This document shows, in pieces, positions 37,156-46,153 of a DNA stretch of 64,000 nt (its first letter is position 1; every line of letters starts with the position of its first letter). Both the position numbers and the translations under genes were made by a program. This DNA comes from Allobosea sp. LC85 (GTDB taxonomy: Bacteria; Pseudomonadota; Alphaproteobacteria; Rhizobiales; Beijerinckiaceae), in assembly GCF_000735605.1 (NCBI RefSeq), contig NZ_JPKG01000034.1:172164-236163 (forward strand), given 5' to 3'. A model generated the notes under the pieces. It saw only the letters and a list, made by a program, of their open reading frames with translations. It was not told the DNA's origin and did not search any database.

Positions 37156-38435
37156 AAGCGGCAAACAGGTTAAGCGACGGCCGGAACATCGGCCTGCAGC
37201 AGCAGCGCTTCCAGCGCGAGGAATTTCGCGCCTGCGTGCGCGCGCTGCTGATGACGCCTTTGATGAGCCCCGCAGATGACGATTTCGCCGCCGTGCGCCG
37301 CCAGGCCGAAGCGTTGCGCGAATGGTTTTCGCGCGAGGCCGGCTGGATATTGCAGGTCGAGCGCGAAGGCGCGCGCCTCTACAAGCGTCCGGGAAACCTG
37401 AGCGACGCCATGCGCGGCCTTCCCGGCTACGACCGTCGCCGCTACGTGCTGCTTTGCCTCGCCTGCGCGGTGCTCGAACGCGCCGACCCGCAGATCACCC
37501 TACGGCTGCTGGGCGAGAGGCTGCTGGAACTCGCCGCCGAGCCGGCGCTCGACTTCACCTTCACGCTCGAGGCGCAACACGAGCGTCGCGAACTCGTGTC
37601 GGTGTGCCGCACATTGCTGGGCCTCGGGGTGCTGCACCGCGTCGCCGGCGACGAAGAGACATTCGTGCAGGCGGGAGGCGATCAGGCCGACGCGCTGTAC
37701 GACGTGCAGCGCCGCATGCTCGCCGGCATGCTGGCGGCGGTGCGTGGTCCGTCCACCTGGATACCGGAAGAAGCGCCCGTGACGCTCGAAGCGCGGCTGC
37801 ACGCCATGGTCGACGAACATGTTGCGGACAGCGAGGAAGGCCGTCGCACGGCGCTGCGCCACCAACTCGCGCGCCGACTTCTCGACGACCCGGTCGTCTA
37901 TGTCGAAACGCTGGATGCGGAAGCCAGCGCCTATTTCTTCAACCAGCGCGGAACGATGGCCGCCCGCCTGTGCGATGCCGCCGGCCTGGTGGCGGAACAG
38001 CGCGCGGAAGGTTTGGCACTCGTCGACGAAGGCGGCCTGCTGACCGATGTGGCGATGCCAGCCGAAGGCACCGATGCCCATGTGACGCTGCTCGTCGCCG
38101 AGCATCTGGCCGCTGGCCAAAGGCAGCGGCGAAAGGATGGCGCCGGCACGGCGCAGGCTCACGTCATGCGGGAGCACGACATTGCCGACTTCCTGCACGA
38201 GGTCAAAGGCCAGTACGGGCGCTACTGGCGCAAATCGGCGCGCGAGCCCGGCGCCGAACGCGAGCTCGCGGCAATCGCTATCGATCGGCTGGAAAAGCTG
38301 CAACTGGCGGTGCGAAAAGCCGGCGTGGTGCACCCGCTGCCGGCCCTCGCCCGCTTTGCGATGGGCGAGGCCGAACTTCGCGAAACCCGCAATGCGCCCG
38401 CCCAGGCCATCGACTCTCTGTTCGGCCCGACATGA
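37152..38435 (+). CDS. jetB: Wadjet type II JetB (TIGR02678 / DUF2398)
   Basis: A 427-residue protein of the TIGR02678 (DUF2398) family, the KITE-like winged-helix partner of JetA. Motifs: QQQRFQREEFRACVRALLMTPLM near the N-terminus (written in part), YVLLCLACAVLERADPQITLRLLGE near residue 98, YVETLDAEASAYFFNQRGTM near residue 250, and LHEVKGQYGRYWRKSA near 345. ATG 37152 overlaps the jetA stop and its own stop overlaps the jetC ATG at 38432-38435, so translation is coupled throughout. In Wadjet complexes this subunit sits on JetA and helps the SMC core hold DNA. Confidence 0.88.
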   Translation: MKAANRLSDGRNIGLQQQRFQREEFRACVRALLMTPLMSPADDDFAAVRRQAEALREWFSREAGWILQVEREGARLYKRPGNLSDAMRGLPGYDRRRYVLLCLACAVLERADPQITLRLLGERLLELAAEPALDFTFTLEAQHERRELVSVCRTLLGLGVLHRVAGDEETFVQAGGDQADALYDVQRRMLAGMLAAVRGPSTWIPEEAPVTLEARLHAMVDEHVADSEEGRRTALRHQLARRLLDDPVVYVETLDAEASAYFFNQRGTMAARLCDAAGLVAEQRAEGLALVDEGGLLTDVAMPAEGTDAHVTLLVAEHLAAGQRQRRKDGAGTAQAHVMREHDIADFLHEVKGQYGRYWRKSAREPGAERELAAIAIDRLEKLQLAVRKAGVVHPLPALARFAMGEAELRETRNAPAQAIDSLFGPT

Positions 38436-41400
38436 ACGACCGCTTTAACCCGCTCGCTTCGCCACTGGAAAAGCCCGCGCTACCGACACCGACGCGGCAG
38501 CGCTGGCAGCCTCTGCGGCTGGGTCTGGTGGAGCTCTATCACTATGACAGCGAGGAATTCTGGTTCCGCGACGGCCATCTGCTGCTGCGCGGCAACAACG
38601 GCACCGGCAAGTCCAAGGTGCTGTCGCTGACGCTGCCGTTCCTGCTTGACGCTCAGCTCAAATCCTCACGCATCGAGCCCGACGGAGACGCCGGCAAGAG
38701 GATGGCTTGGAATCTGCTGATGAACAGCCAGGACCGGCGCAACGGCTATGCGTGGATCGAGTTCGGCCGCGTCGCGGAAGACGGCACGCCGCATTATCTC
38801 TCGCTCGGCGTCGGCCTCTCGGCAGCGGCCGCACGCCCACAGGTCGACAGTTGGTTCTTCCTGCTGGAAGACGCCGACGGCGCGCCGCGCATCAACCAGG
38901 ATCTGTGGCTGACGAGCGAGCACCGGATCGTGCTGACCAGGGAGCGCCTGCGCGATGCGCTCGAAGGCCGTGGCCAGGTGTTCGACACCGCCGCCAGCTA
39001 TCGCCGCGCGGTCGACGAGCGCCTGTTCCATCTGGGCGCCAAGCGCTACGACGCGCTGATGGACACGCTGATCCAGCTTCGCCAGCCGCAGCTTTCCAGG
39101 AAACCCGATGAAACTGCGCTGTCGAACGCGCTGACCGAGGCCCTGCCGCCGCTGGCGCCCGAACTGCTCGGGGACGTCGCCGAGGCGCTCGGACAGCTCG
39201 AGGAAGACCGCCGACAGCTCGAAGAGTATCAGGCGCTGGCCAAGGCCGTCGGCCGCTTCGAGGAGCGTTATCGCGTCTATGCCGGCACGCAGACCCGCCG
39301 GCAGGCACGCCTGCTGCGCCAGGCCCAGACGGAGTTCGACAATGCCAGCCGGGCACGCGGCGAAGCCCAGGCCCGGTTCGACGAAGCGCAAGCGCGGGAA
39401 GCGCTCGCCCAGACGGCTCATGACGAATCGGAAATCGTGTTGGCGCGCGGGCGAGCGCGGCTTGACGCCTTGCGCTCCGATCCGACGATGCAGGACGCCA
39501 ACCGCCTCGAAAACGCCGAGAGGGAGATGGCTGCGCGCCGGCAAGCGACGCAGAAAGCCGCGGCGGCGGTCGAGCAGGCAGGCCGGCGGCTGGGACTCAG
39601 CACCGAGGAAACCGGGCACACCGCCCGACGCGCAGAGCAGGTGGAACGCGCCTTGGCCGAGCTGCGCCGGCAAAGTGCCGTTCACGCCGACGCGGCAGGC
39701 ATCGCCGGCCAGCACACCGCAAGCCCGCTCGCCGCATTCGAGACTTCCGCGCTGGTCGAGCTGATGCAGCCTGCTTTCGACAGAGCCTGCGCCGAGCTTC
39801 GCAACCTCGTCGCCGGCCGGCGTGAGCAGATCGCCTTATTGCGTCGCCGCCACGGCGAAGTCGCGCGAGCCGAGGCGGACTATATGCGCCGGCGCGAAAC
39901 CCAGGACGAGCGGCAGGTCGAAGCCGAAGAGGCTGCCGAACGTCGTACGCAGGCCGATGCCGAAGTCGAGCGTCAAGGCCGGGATCTGGCGGAAAGCTGG
40001 GATCGCCACGTCATCGGCCTGAAGCAACTGCAAGTCGATGCTGATGCCAAGTTCGCAGCCTTGACGGCGCTGGCGGAATGGGCGGCGACGCTGCAAGGCG
40101 ACAATCCCGCCCGGCACCTGCTGCAATCGGCACATGAAGCGGCCAGCTTCACGTTGACGCAACGTCGTGCGGCGCTCGACAGCCAACGGCAGGCGCTGGA
40201 GGGGGAAAGCGGGGCGCTCGAAGACGAACGCCAGCGCCTGGAAGCCGGCGACGACATGGTGCCGCCCCTGCCCTACACGCGCGACGCTTCCGTCCGGGAT
40301 GCACGTGAGGGCGCGCCATTCTGGCAAGTGGTGGATTTTCGCGACGCGGTGGCTGCCCCGCAGCGCGCCGGCCTTGAGGCTGCGCTCGAAGCCGCGGGGC
40401 TGCTCGATGCGTGGATTTCGCCGGACGGCCGCCTTCAGGCCGGCGACGATGGGGCGCCGCTATACGACACACAGGTCCTGGAACGGCGAAAGTCTTCTCC
40501 ATCGCTTGCCGACTTTATGGAAGTCACGGTGCCGGCCGGCTGTACCGTGCCGGCCGTCATCGTCGAGCGCGTGCTGTCCGGCATCGCCTGCGCGGATGAC
40601 GACCCAATCGACACCGAAGCCTGGATCGCCGCCGACGGCCGATATCGTCTCGGCGCCCTTTTCGGCGGCTGGGCCAAGCCGGCGGCGGTCTATATCGGAC
40701 ACGCGGCCCGTGCCGCGGCCCGCACGCGGCGGTTGGCCGAGATTGCCGAGCGCCTGGCGCAGCTTTCCGACGAATTGGCTGCCGTGCAGGGCATGACCAA
40801 GCAGCTCGCGCTGGATCGCGAGCAGTCCGACGAAGAGTGGCGTCGGGCGCCCGCCGACGAGATGCTGCGTGGCGCTCACCTGGCCGCCGTTGCCAGCGCC
40901 CGCGCCGCTCGTCTGGCCAGTGAAAGGCTGGCCGAAGCGGATATGCGGTGCCGCGAGGCCGAACAGGCGCTCAAGGCCGTGCGCGAACAGCTCGCAACGG
41001 ACGCCGCCGACCTGCGCCTGCCCGGATCGCCCGAGGCACTGCCCGCCGTCGAAACGGAACTGGATCAGTATCGCGACACGCAGGTCCGGCTCGAGCAAGC
41101 CGCCCACGGGTTGCGTCTGGCGCTGCCCGAATGGCAGCGGCAACTTGCCCGGGAGAACGAAGCGCGGAGCGATCTTCAGCAGCACGAGCAGGAGTCCGCG
41201 GCGGCCCGTGTCGAAGCGGAAGAGGCCCTTGCCCGGCTCGAAGTGCTGCGCGACATGGTCGGCGCCAAGGTCGAAGAATTGCAGCGGCAGCTCACCCAAG
41301 CCCGCGTCACGGTCGAAGCCGGAGAGGGCGCGCTGAAGCTCGCCGGTGACGCCCTGCGCAAGGCGGGCGAGATGCGGGCGGTCGCGAACCAACAGGCCGA

Positions 41401-42607
41401 GACCGCGACCAGCGTCTTGCACGGGCGCGGCGAGGCGCGCGCCCAGGCGATCTCCAAATTGCAGCAGTTTGCCGGCACCGGCCTGCTTTCGGCCGCGCTG
41501 CCGCGAGTCGAACTGCCGGACATGGCGGCCCAGTGGACGATCGATCCGGCTCTGACATTGGCCAGGCGGGCGGAACAGGAACTGTCGAACCTCAAGGACG
41601 ACGACGAGGCGTGGGCGCGCGTGCAGCGCCAGATCGCCGAGGCACTGACCGAGTTGCAGCGCGCGCTCGGCGCGCTGGGCCACCAGGCCCAGGCCGACCC
41701 AAGCGATTGGGGGTTCAGCGTGGACATCATCTACCAGAACCGGCGCGAACGGCCGGACCGCCTCGCTGACCGACTCGCCGAAGAGATCAGCCAGCGCAGC
41801 GAATTGCTGACCGCCAGCGAGCGGACCGTTCTGGAGAACCATCTGCAGGCCGAGATCGCTGCTGAAATCCAGCGTCTGCTGCAAGCCGCCGAACGGCAGG
41901 TCGACGCCATCAACAGGGAGCTGCACAAGCGTCCCACCTCGACCGGCGTGCGCTATCGGCTGCAATGGCAGCCGCTGTCCGAGGAGGAAGGCGCGCCGGT
42001 GGGCCTCGACGTGGCGCGCAAGCGCCTGCTCAACACCAGCTCGGACCTCTGGTCGGCGGAAGACCGGCGCGTCGTCGGAGCGATGCTGCAGCAGCGCATC
42101 TCGGCCGAGCGGGAGCGTGCCGATTCCAGCAGCGGAAAGGACAGCGGCACCCTGCTCGACCAACTCGCGCGCGCCCTGGACTATCGTCATTGGCACCGTT
42201 TTCGCGTCGAACGCTGGCAGGAGGGGCATTGGCGCAAGCTTTCCGGCCCCGCCTCGAGCGGCGAGCGGGCACTCGGCCTGACAGTGCCGCTGTTCGCCGC
42301 GGTCGCCAGCTTCTACAATCAGGGCAGCCATGCCCTGGCGCCGCGGCTGATGCTGCTCGACGAAGCCTTTGCCGGCATCGACGACACGGCGCGCGCGCAC
42401 TGCATGGGGCTGATCCGCGAGTTCGACCTGGACTTCGTCATCACCAGCGAGCGCGAGTGGGCCTGCTACGCTGAACTGCCGGGCGTCGCCATCTGCCAAT
42501 TGCAGCGGCGCGAAGGAATCGATGCCGTGTTCGTGTCGCGATGGACTTGGGACGGACGAGAGAAGAAACCCGAGGCCGATCCCGATCGCAGATTTGCGCC
42601 GGCATGA
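38432..42607 (+). CDS. jetC: Wadjet type II JetC, SMC-like ATPase (TIGR02680)
   Basis: A 1391-residue SMC-like ATPase of the TIGR02680 family, the motor that extrudes loops of closed circular DNA. Walker A is GNNGTGKS at residues 54-61 (K60); a long Ala/Glu/Arg-rich coiled coil fills about residues 230-1180 with a hinge-like globular part near 600-750; the ABC signature SSGERAL is at 1275-1281 and Walker B LMLLDEAFAG has D1310 and E1311. The ATPase motifs are intact. The open frame extends 370 codons further 5', but that is an Arg-rich shadow of jetB; ATG 38432 overlaps the jetB stop. Its stop overlaps jetD. Confidence 0.9.
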   Translation: MNDRFNPLASPLEKPALPTPTRQRWQPLRLGLVELYHYDSEEFWFRDGHLLLRGNNGTGKSKVLSLTLPFLLDAQLKSSRIEPDGDAGKRMAWNLLMNSQDRRNGYAWIEFGRVAEDGTPHYLSLGVGLSAAAARPQVDSWFFLLEDADGAPRINQDLWLTSEHRIVLTRERLRDALEGRGQVFDTAASYRRAVDERLFHLGAKRYDALMDTLIQLRQPQLSRKPDETALSNALTEALPPLAPELLGDVAEALGQLEEDRRQLEEYQALAKAVGRFEERYRVYAGTQTRRQARLLRQAQTEFDNASRARGEAQARFDEAQAREALAQTAHDESEIVLARGRARLDALRSDPTMQDANRLENAEREMAARRQATQKAAAAVEQAGRRLGLSTEETGHTARRAEQVERALAELRRQSAVHADAAGIAGQHTASPLAAFETSALVELMQPAFDRACAELRNLVAGRREQIALLRRRHGEVARAEADYMRRRETQDERQVEAEEAAERRTQADAEVERQGRDLAESWDRHVIGLKQLQVDADAKFAALTALAEWAATLQGDNPARHLLQSAHEAASFTLTQRRAALDSQRQALEGESGALEDERQRLEAGDDMVPPLPYTRDASVRDAREGAPFWQVVDFRDAVAAPQRAGLEAALEAAGLLDAWISPDGRLQAGDDGAPLYDTQVLERRKSSPSLADFMEVTVPAGCTVPAVIVERVLSGIACADDDPIDTEAWIAADGRYRLGALFGGWAKPAAVYIGHAARAAARTRRLAEIAERLAQLSDELAAVQGMTKQLALDREQSDEEWRRAPADEMLRGAHLAAVASARAARLASERLAEADMRCREAEQALKAVREQLATDAADLRLPGSPEALPAVETELDQYRDTQVRLEQAAHGLRLALPEWQRQLARENEARSDLQQHEQESAAARVEAEEALARLEVLRDMVGAKVEELQRQLTQARVTVEAGEGALKLAGDALRKAGEMRAVANQQAETATSVLHGRGEARAQAISKLQQFAGTGLLSAALPRVELPDMAAQWTIDPALTLARRAEQELSNLKDDDEAWARVQRQIAEALTELQRALGALGHQAQADPSDWGFSVDIIYQNRRERPDRLADRLAEEISQRSELLTASERTVLENHLQAEIAAEIQRLLQAAERQVDAINRELHKRPTSTGVRYRLQWQPLSEEEGAPVGLDVARKRLLNTSSDLWSAEDRRVVGAMLQQRISAERERADSSSGKDSGTLLDQLARALDYRHWHRFRVERWQEGHWRKLSGPASSGERALGLTVPLFAAVASFYNQGSHALAPRLMLLDEAFAGIDDTARAHCMGLIREFDLDFVITSEREWACYAELPGVAICQLQRREGIDAVFVSRWTWDGREKKPEADPDRRFAPA

Positions 42608-43884
42608 ACGAGCAGGTCGACCCGCGGCTTCAACGCCTGCTCGGCGGCAAGCATCTCGCTTCGCTGCGCAAGCGGCTGCGCCAGCGTTTCGAGCGCGCGC
42701 CGCTCGACGAGGCCGTCGAATACATTCGCGTCGGCGAACTCAGCGCGGAGGAACACGAAGCGCTGGCCTCGCTGCTCGGCCGCCCGCAGCGCCGCTCCAA
42801 GTCATTGCAGATCGACGTCCACCGCGTCGATGCCGACCTGCGGCGCGCCGGGCTCGCCCCTTCCCTGCGCGAGGCCCTAGAGAAGCTCGACGGTCCCATC
42901 CCTCACCTCGCGGGGGCGCGTCTGCGGCTGCAAACGCTATGGTCGGGCGTCATCGACGGGTGCGGCCACCCTGGCCTGGCTGGCCTGCTCGGGACGCCGG
43001 CGGGCATCGGCCTGCTCAAGCGGCTCGCGCGGCAGGAGCCGGCAATGGCGGGGGAGCTTTGCCGGCGTGCAGAAGAGGTGCTGCGGCATTTGCCGGCAAA
43101 CGGCATCACGCGTTCGCAACTGGCCGCGGACGTACTGGGCGATGCCCACGCGCTCGACAATGGCCGCGGGGTCGCGGCGCTCGTGCTGGCCGTCTGGCGC
43201 CGGGCCGCCGCGCCCGCGGCCGATGAAGATAGCGATACGTTGCCGGAGCCGGGGGAGAACGCCGATCCGGAGCCGGCCGGCGGTGCGGAGCGGGCGCGCG
43301 ACACATGGGCCAGGGCAGGCGTTCTGGTCAACGAGCTGGCACGCCCGGCCTTGTTCCTGAACCTGCCGATAGGCGAAGCCGGAAGCGATTGCCGGCCCTT
43401 GGGAGAACCGTCCTATGCATCGCTGCGATTGCTGCTGCGTTCGCCGCCGCGATGGGATGCGGCGGGCCGCACCGTTTTCGTATGCGAAAATCCCAACCTG
43501 CTCGCTATCGCCGTGGACCGATGGGGCGCCGGCTGCGCGCCGCTGATCTGCACCGACGGCATGCCCGCCGCCGCGCAACGATGTCTCCTGTCGCAGCTCG
43601 CGCAGGCGGGCGCACGGCTCCGCTATCACGGCGATTTCGACTGGCCCGGAGTGCGCATCGGCAACCATGTCATGCGCGAACATGGCGCGGAGCCATGGCG
43701 CTTTGGCGCCGTCGACTATCTAGCCGCTGTGCAAACGGCGCCGAACCCCGCCCATTCCCTCAAGGGGAACCCGGTCGAAGCATCATGGGACGGGGCGCTG
43801 ACGCTCGCCATGCAAGAACGGCGCGTGGCCATCGCCGAGGAGGCCCTTGCCGCTTCGTTGTTGCAGGATCTCTGTGATCGATAA
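42604..43884 (+). CDS. jetD: Wadjet type II JetD, Toprim nuclease subunit (TIGR02679 / DUF2399)
   Basis: A 426-residue protein of the TIGR02679/DUF2399 family, related to topoisomerase VI subunit A, which cleaves the extruded plasmid DNA. The Toprim-like C-terminal region has the acidic motif VFVCENPNLLAIA (E295) and YHGDFDWPGVRIGN (D344 and D346 of the DxD), so the active site looks intact. The N-terminal half begins QRLLGGKHLASLRKRLRQRF. ATG 42604 overlaps the jetC stop (ATGA). Last gene of the operon; guaA converges 656 bp downstream. Confidence 0.88.
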   Translation: MNEQVDPRLQRLLGGKHLASLRKRLRQRFERAPLDEAVEYIRVGELSAEEHEALASLLGRPQRRSKSLQIDVHRVDADLRRAGLAPSLREALEKLDGPIPHLAGARLRLQTLWSGVIDGCGHPGLAGLLGTPAGIGLLKRLARQEPAMAGELCRRAEEVLRHLPANGITRSQLAADVLGDAHALDNGRGVAALVLAVWRRAAAPAADEDSDTLPEPGENADPEPAGGAERARDTWARAGVLVNELARPALFLNLPIGEAGSDCRPLGEPSYASLRLLLRSPPRWDAAGRTVFVCENPNLLAIAVDRWGAGCAPLICTDGMPAAAQRCLLSQLAQAGARLRYHGDFDWPGVRIGNHVMREHGAEPWRFGAVDYLAAVQTAPNPAHSLKGNPVEASWDGALTLAMQERRVAIAEEALAASLLQDLCDR

Positions 43885-44540
43885 AGCTGCCTTCTTCATA
43901 GAAGAACGTATTTTCAGCGGCCCATCATATAGACACCTGCCTTTGGGGATCAGACATAGCTGATAGGCTCGTGCATTCACACGAACGCATGGAACCTTTG
44001 ACAACCCAGTCTCGGGTTCCTCCCGTTCGTCGTCGCCAGCGAGCGCCGGCATGATCTCTGACATAGCTGCGATATTAGAATTCTAAGAGGGGTCGCGATC
44101 GACATCGATCGCGACCCCTGTTCAGATGGAAATTCCTCAATTGAATGTTTTGAGCAGCAAGCAGCGTGGGGTTACGCTTGGGTGCCTATTCACACCGTCA
44201 ACGCTTTACAGTCGTCGGCTGAATAAACTGCGTAGGCGGTCTGATGCTCGACCATTGTCCGACGCGAAGACGGTCAGGCCAAAATACTGCGCCGCAGCAT
44301 CAATCCAGCGCAAGTCGCAAATGGCATCGGGCGAATGAGAGGCGAAGTGAACCCGCCTATTTGCACGCCGTTTTACGCTAATGCGGTACGCGGCTCTGAA
44401 GGCGCTTTACATCAACAGCTGAGCGCGTTTCAGTTTCGTTGGGTTCGCTGGAAGGAGCGTTGGAGACGATCGACGGCAATATTGGGCACGTCAGCAGACA
44501 GCGAAAACCCGCCGAACCTGCGCTATTGCCGCCCTCCCCC
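43885..44540. other. jetD-guaA intergenic region, probable degraded insertion scar
   Basis: 656 bp that look AT-richer than the surroundings, with no intact gene. It contains the 32-bp palindrome at 44088-44119 and a 67-codon open minus-strand frame (44206-44406) of natural-looking composition (FGLTVFASDNGRA) without a start codon. It abuts the 3' end of guaA. No integrase, transposase or repeat of the guaA end was found. Confidence 0.5.
44088..44119. repeat. perfect 15-bp inverted repeat
   Basis: AGGGGTCGCGATCGA, CA, TCGATCGCGACCCCT: perfect 15-bp arms with a 2-nt spacer, 203 bp after jetD. No T tract follows, so it may be a protein-binding palindrome or factor-assisted terminator rather than a simple intrinsic terminator. 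Confidence 0.85.
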
Positions 44541-46103
44541 TCACTCCCACTCGATCGTACCAGGCGGCTTCGACGTCACGTCGTAGACGACCCGGTTGAT
44601 GCCCTTGACCTCGTTGATGATGCGGGTCGCAGTGCGGCCGAGGAAGGCCATGTCGTAGGGGTAGAAATCGGCCGTCATGCCGTCCACCGAGGTGACGGCG
44701 CGCAGCGCGCAGACATGGTCGTAAGTGCGGTAGTCACCCATCACACCGACGGTGCGCACCGGCAGCAGCACGGCAAAGGCCTGCCAGATCACGTCGTAGA
44801 GACCGGCCTTGCGGATCTCCTCGAGATAGATCGCGTCGGCCTTGCGCAGGATGTCGAGCTTTTCCCTGGTGATCTCGCCGGGGCAGCGAATGGCGAGGCC
44901 GGGTCCCGGGAAGGGATGGCGGCCGACAAAGGCCTCAGGCAGGCCAAGCTCCCGGCCGAGCACGCGGACCTCGTCCTTGAACAGCTCGCGCAGCGGCTCG
45001 ACGAGCTTCATCTTCATGCGCTCGGGCAATCCGCCGACATTATGGTGCGACTTGATCGTCACCGAGGGCCCGCCGGAGAAGGAGACGCTCTCGATCACGT
45101 CGGGATAGAGCGTGCCCTGCGCCAGGAAATCGGCCCCGCCGAGCCTGCGCGCTTCCTCGTCGAAAACCTCGATGAAGAGGCGGCCGATGGTCTTGCGCTT
45201 GGCTTCCGGATCGGAGCCGCATTTGGCGAGCTCGGCGAGGAAGAGCTCCTCCGCCTCAACATGCACGAGCGGGATGTTGTAGCTGTCGCGGAACAGGCGC
45301 ACGACCTCTTCCGCCTCGTTCATCCGCATCAGTCCATGATCGACGAAGACGCAGGTGAGCTGGTCGCCGATGGCCTCGTGGATCAGCACGGCGGCAACGG
45401 CGGAATCGACGCCGCCGGAAAGCCCGCAGATCACCCTGCCCTTGCCGACCTGCGCACGGATCTTGGCAATCGTCTCGGCGCGATAGGCGGACATGCTCCA
45501 ATCCGGGACGCAGCCGCAGATATCGACGACGAAGTTGCGCAGCAGCTTGGCGCCGTCCGGCGTATGCACCACCTCCGGGTGGAACATGGTCGAATAGAAG
45601 CGCCGCTCCTCGTCGCTCGCCACCGCATAGGGCGCGTTCTCCGAGGTCGCCTTGACCGAAAAGCCAGCCGGCAACTGCGTGACGCGGTCGCCATGGCTCA
45701 TCCAGACCGGAAAGCGGCCGCCCTGATTCCAGACGTTCTTGAACAGTGCCGAGGGCGCGACGATCTCGACATCGGCACGGCCGAACTCGGCGGCATGCCC
45801 GCCCTCGACCTTGCCACCGAGCTGATGCGCCATGGTCTGCTGTCCGTAGCAGATGCCGAGAAGCGGCAGGCCCGCTGAGAAGACCTCCTGCGGGGCGCGT
45901 GGTGAGCTGGCATCCGGCACGGAGGCCGGCCCACCGGAGAAGATGACGCCCTTCGGCTTCATCCGCTGGAAGGCCTCGGAGGCCGACTGGAACGGCGCGA
46001 TCTCGCAATAGACGCCGATCTCGCGTACGCGACGCGCGATCAGCTGCGTGACCTGGCTGCCGAAGTCGATGATGAGAATGGAGTCGTGGGGCTTGCTCGT
46101 CAT
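44541..46103 (-). CDS. guaA: GMP synthase (glutamine-hydrolysing)
   Basis: GuaA (520 residues) aminates XMP to GMP with glutamine and ATP. Glutamine amidotransferase domain: Cys in GICYGQQTMAHQ, His in STMFHPEVVHT. ATP pyrophosphatase domain: P-loop GLSGGVDSAVAAVL; the C-terminal dimerisation domain ends TSKPPGTIEWE. ATG 46103 gives MTSKPHDSILIIDFGSQ. The 3' end of guaA is a known attachment site for genomic islands in many proteobacteria, and the Wadjet locus lies just beyond it here. The guaA coding end is intact. Confidence 0.98.
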   Translation of the reverse strand: MTSKPHDSILIIDFGSQVTQLIARRVREIGVYCEIAPFQSASEAFQRMKPKGVIFSGGPASVPDASSPRAPQEVFSAGLPLLGICYGQQTMAHQLGGKVEGGHAAEFGRADVEIVAPSALFKNVWNQGGRFPVWMSHGDRVTQLPAGFSVKATSENAPYAVASDEERRFYSTMFHPEVVHTPDGAKLLRNFVVDICGCVPDWSMSAYRAETIAKIRAQVGKGRVICGLSGGVDSAVAAVLIHEAIGDQLTCVFVDHGLMRMNEAEEVVRLFRDSYNIPLVHVEAEELFLAELAKCGSDPEAKRKTIGRLFIEVFDEEARRLGGADFLAQGTLYPDVIESVSFSGGPSVTIKSHHNVGGLPERMKMKLVEPLRELFKDEVRVLGRELGLPEAFVGRHPFPGPGLAIRCPGEITREKLDILRKADAIYLEEIRKAGLYDVIWQAFAVLLPVRTVGVMGDYRTYDHVCALRAVTSVDGMTADFYPYDMAFLGRTATRIINEVKGINRVVYDVTSKPPGTIEWE

Positions 46104-46153
46104 CGCGCCCGGTTACGCCATCACGCGCGCAGGCGCAACGGCGCAAGCGCGCC

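Noticed and set aside
37322..38431. 370-codon 5' extension of jetC
   Set aside because: Arg-rich shadow of jetB; jetC's family start and the ATGA overlap are at 38432.
40460..42499. 679-codon minus-strand frame
   Set aside because: Antisense shadow of jetC.
43783..44064. 93-codon minus-strand frame across the jetD end
   Set aside because: Overlaps the conserved jetD C-terminus, with no ribosome site or recognisable motif.
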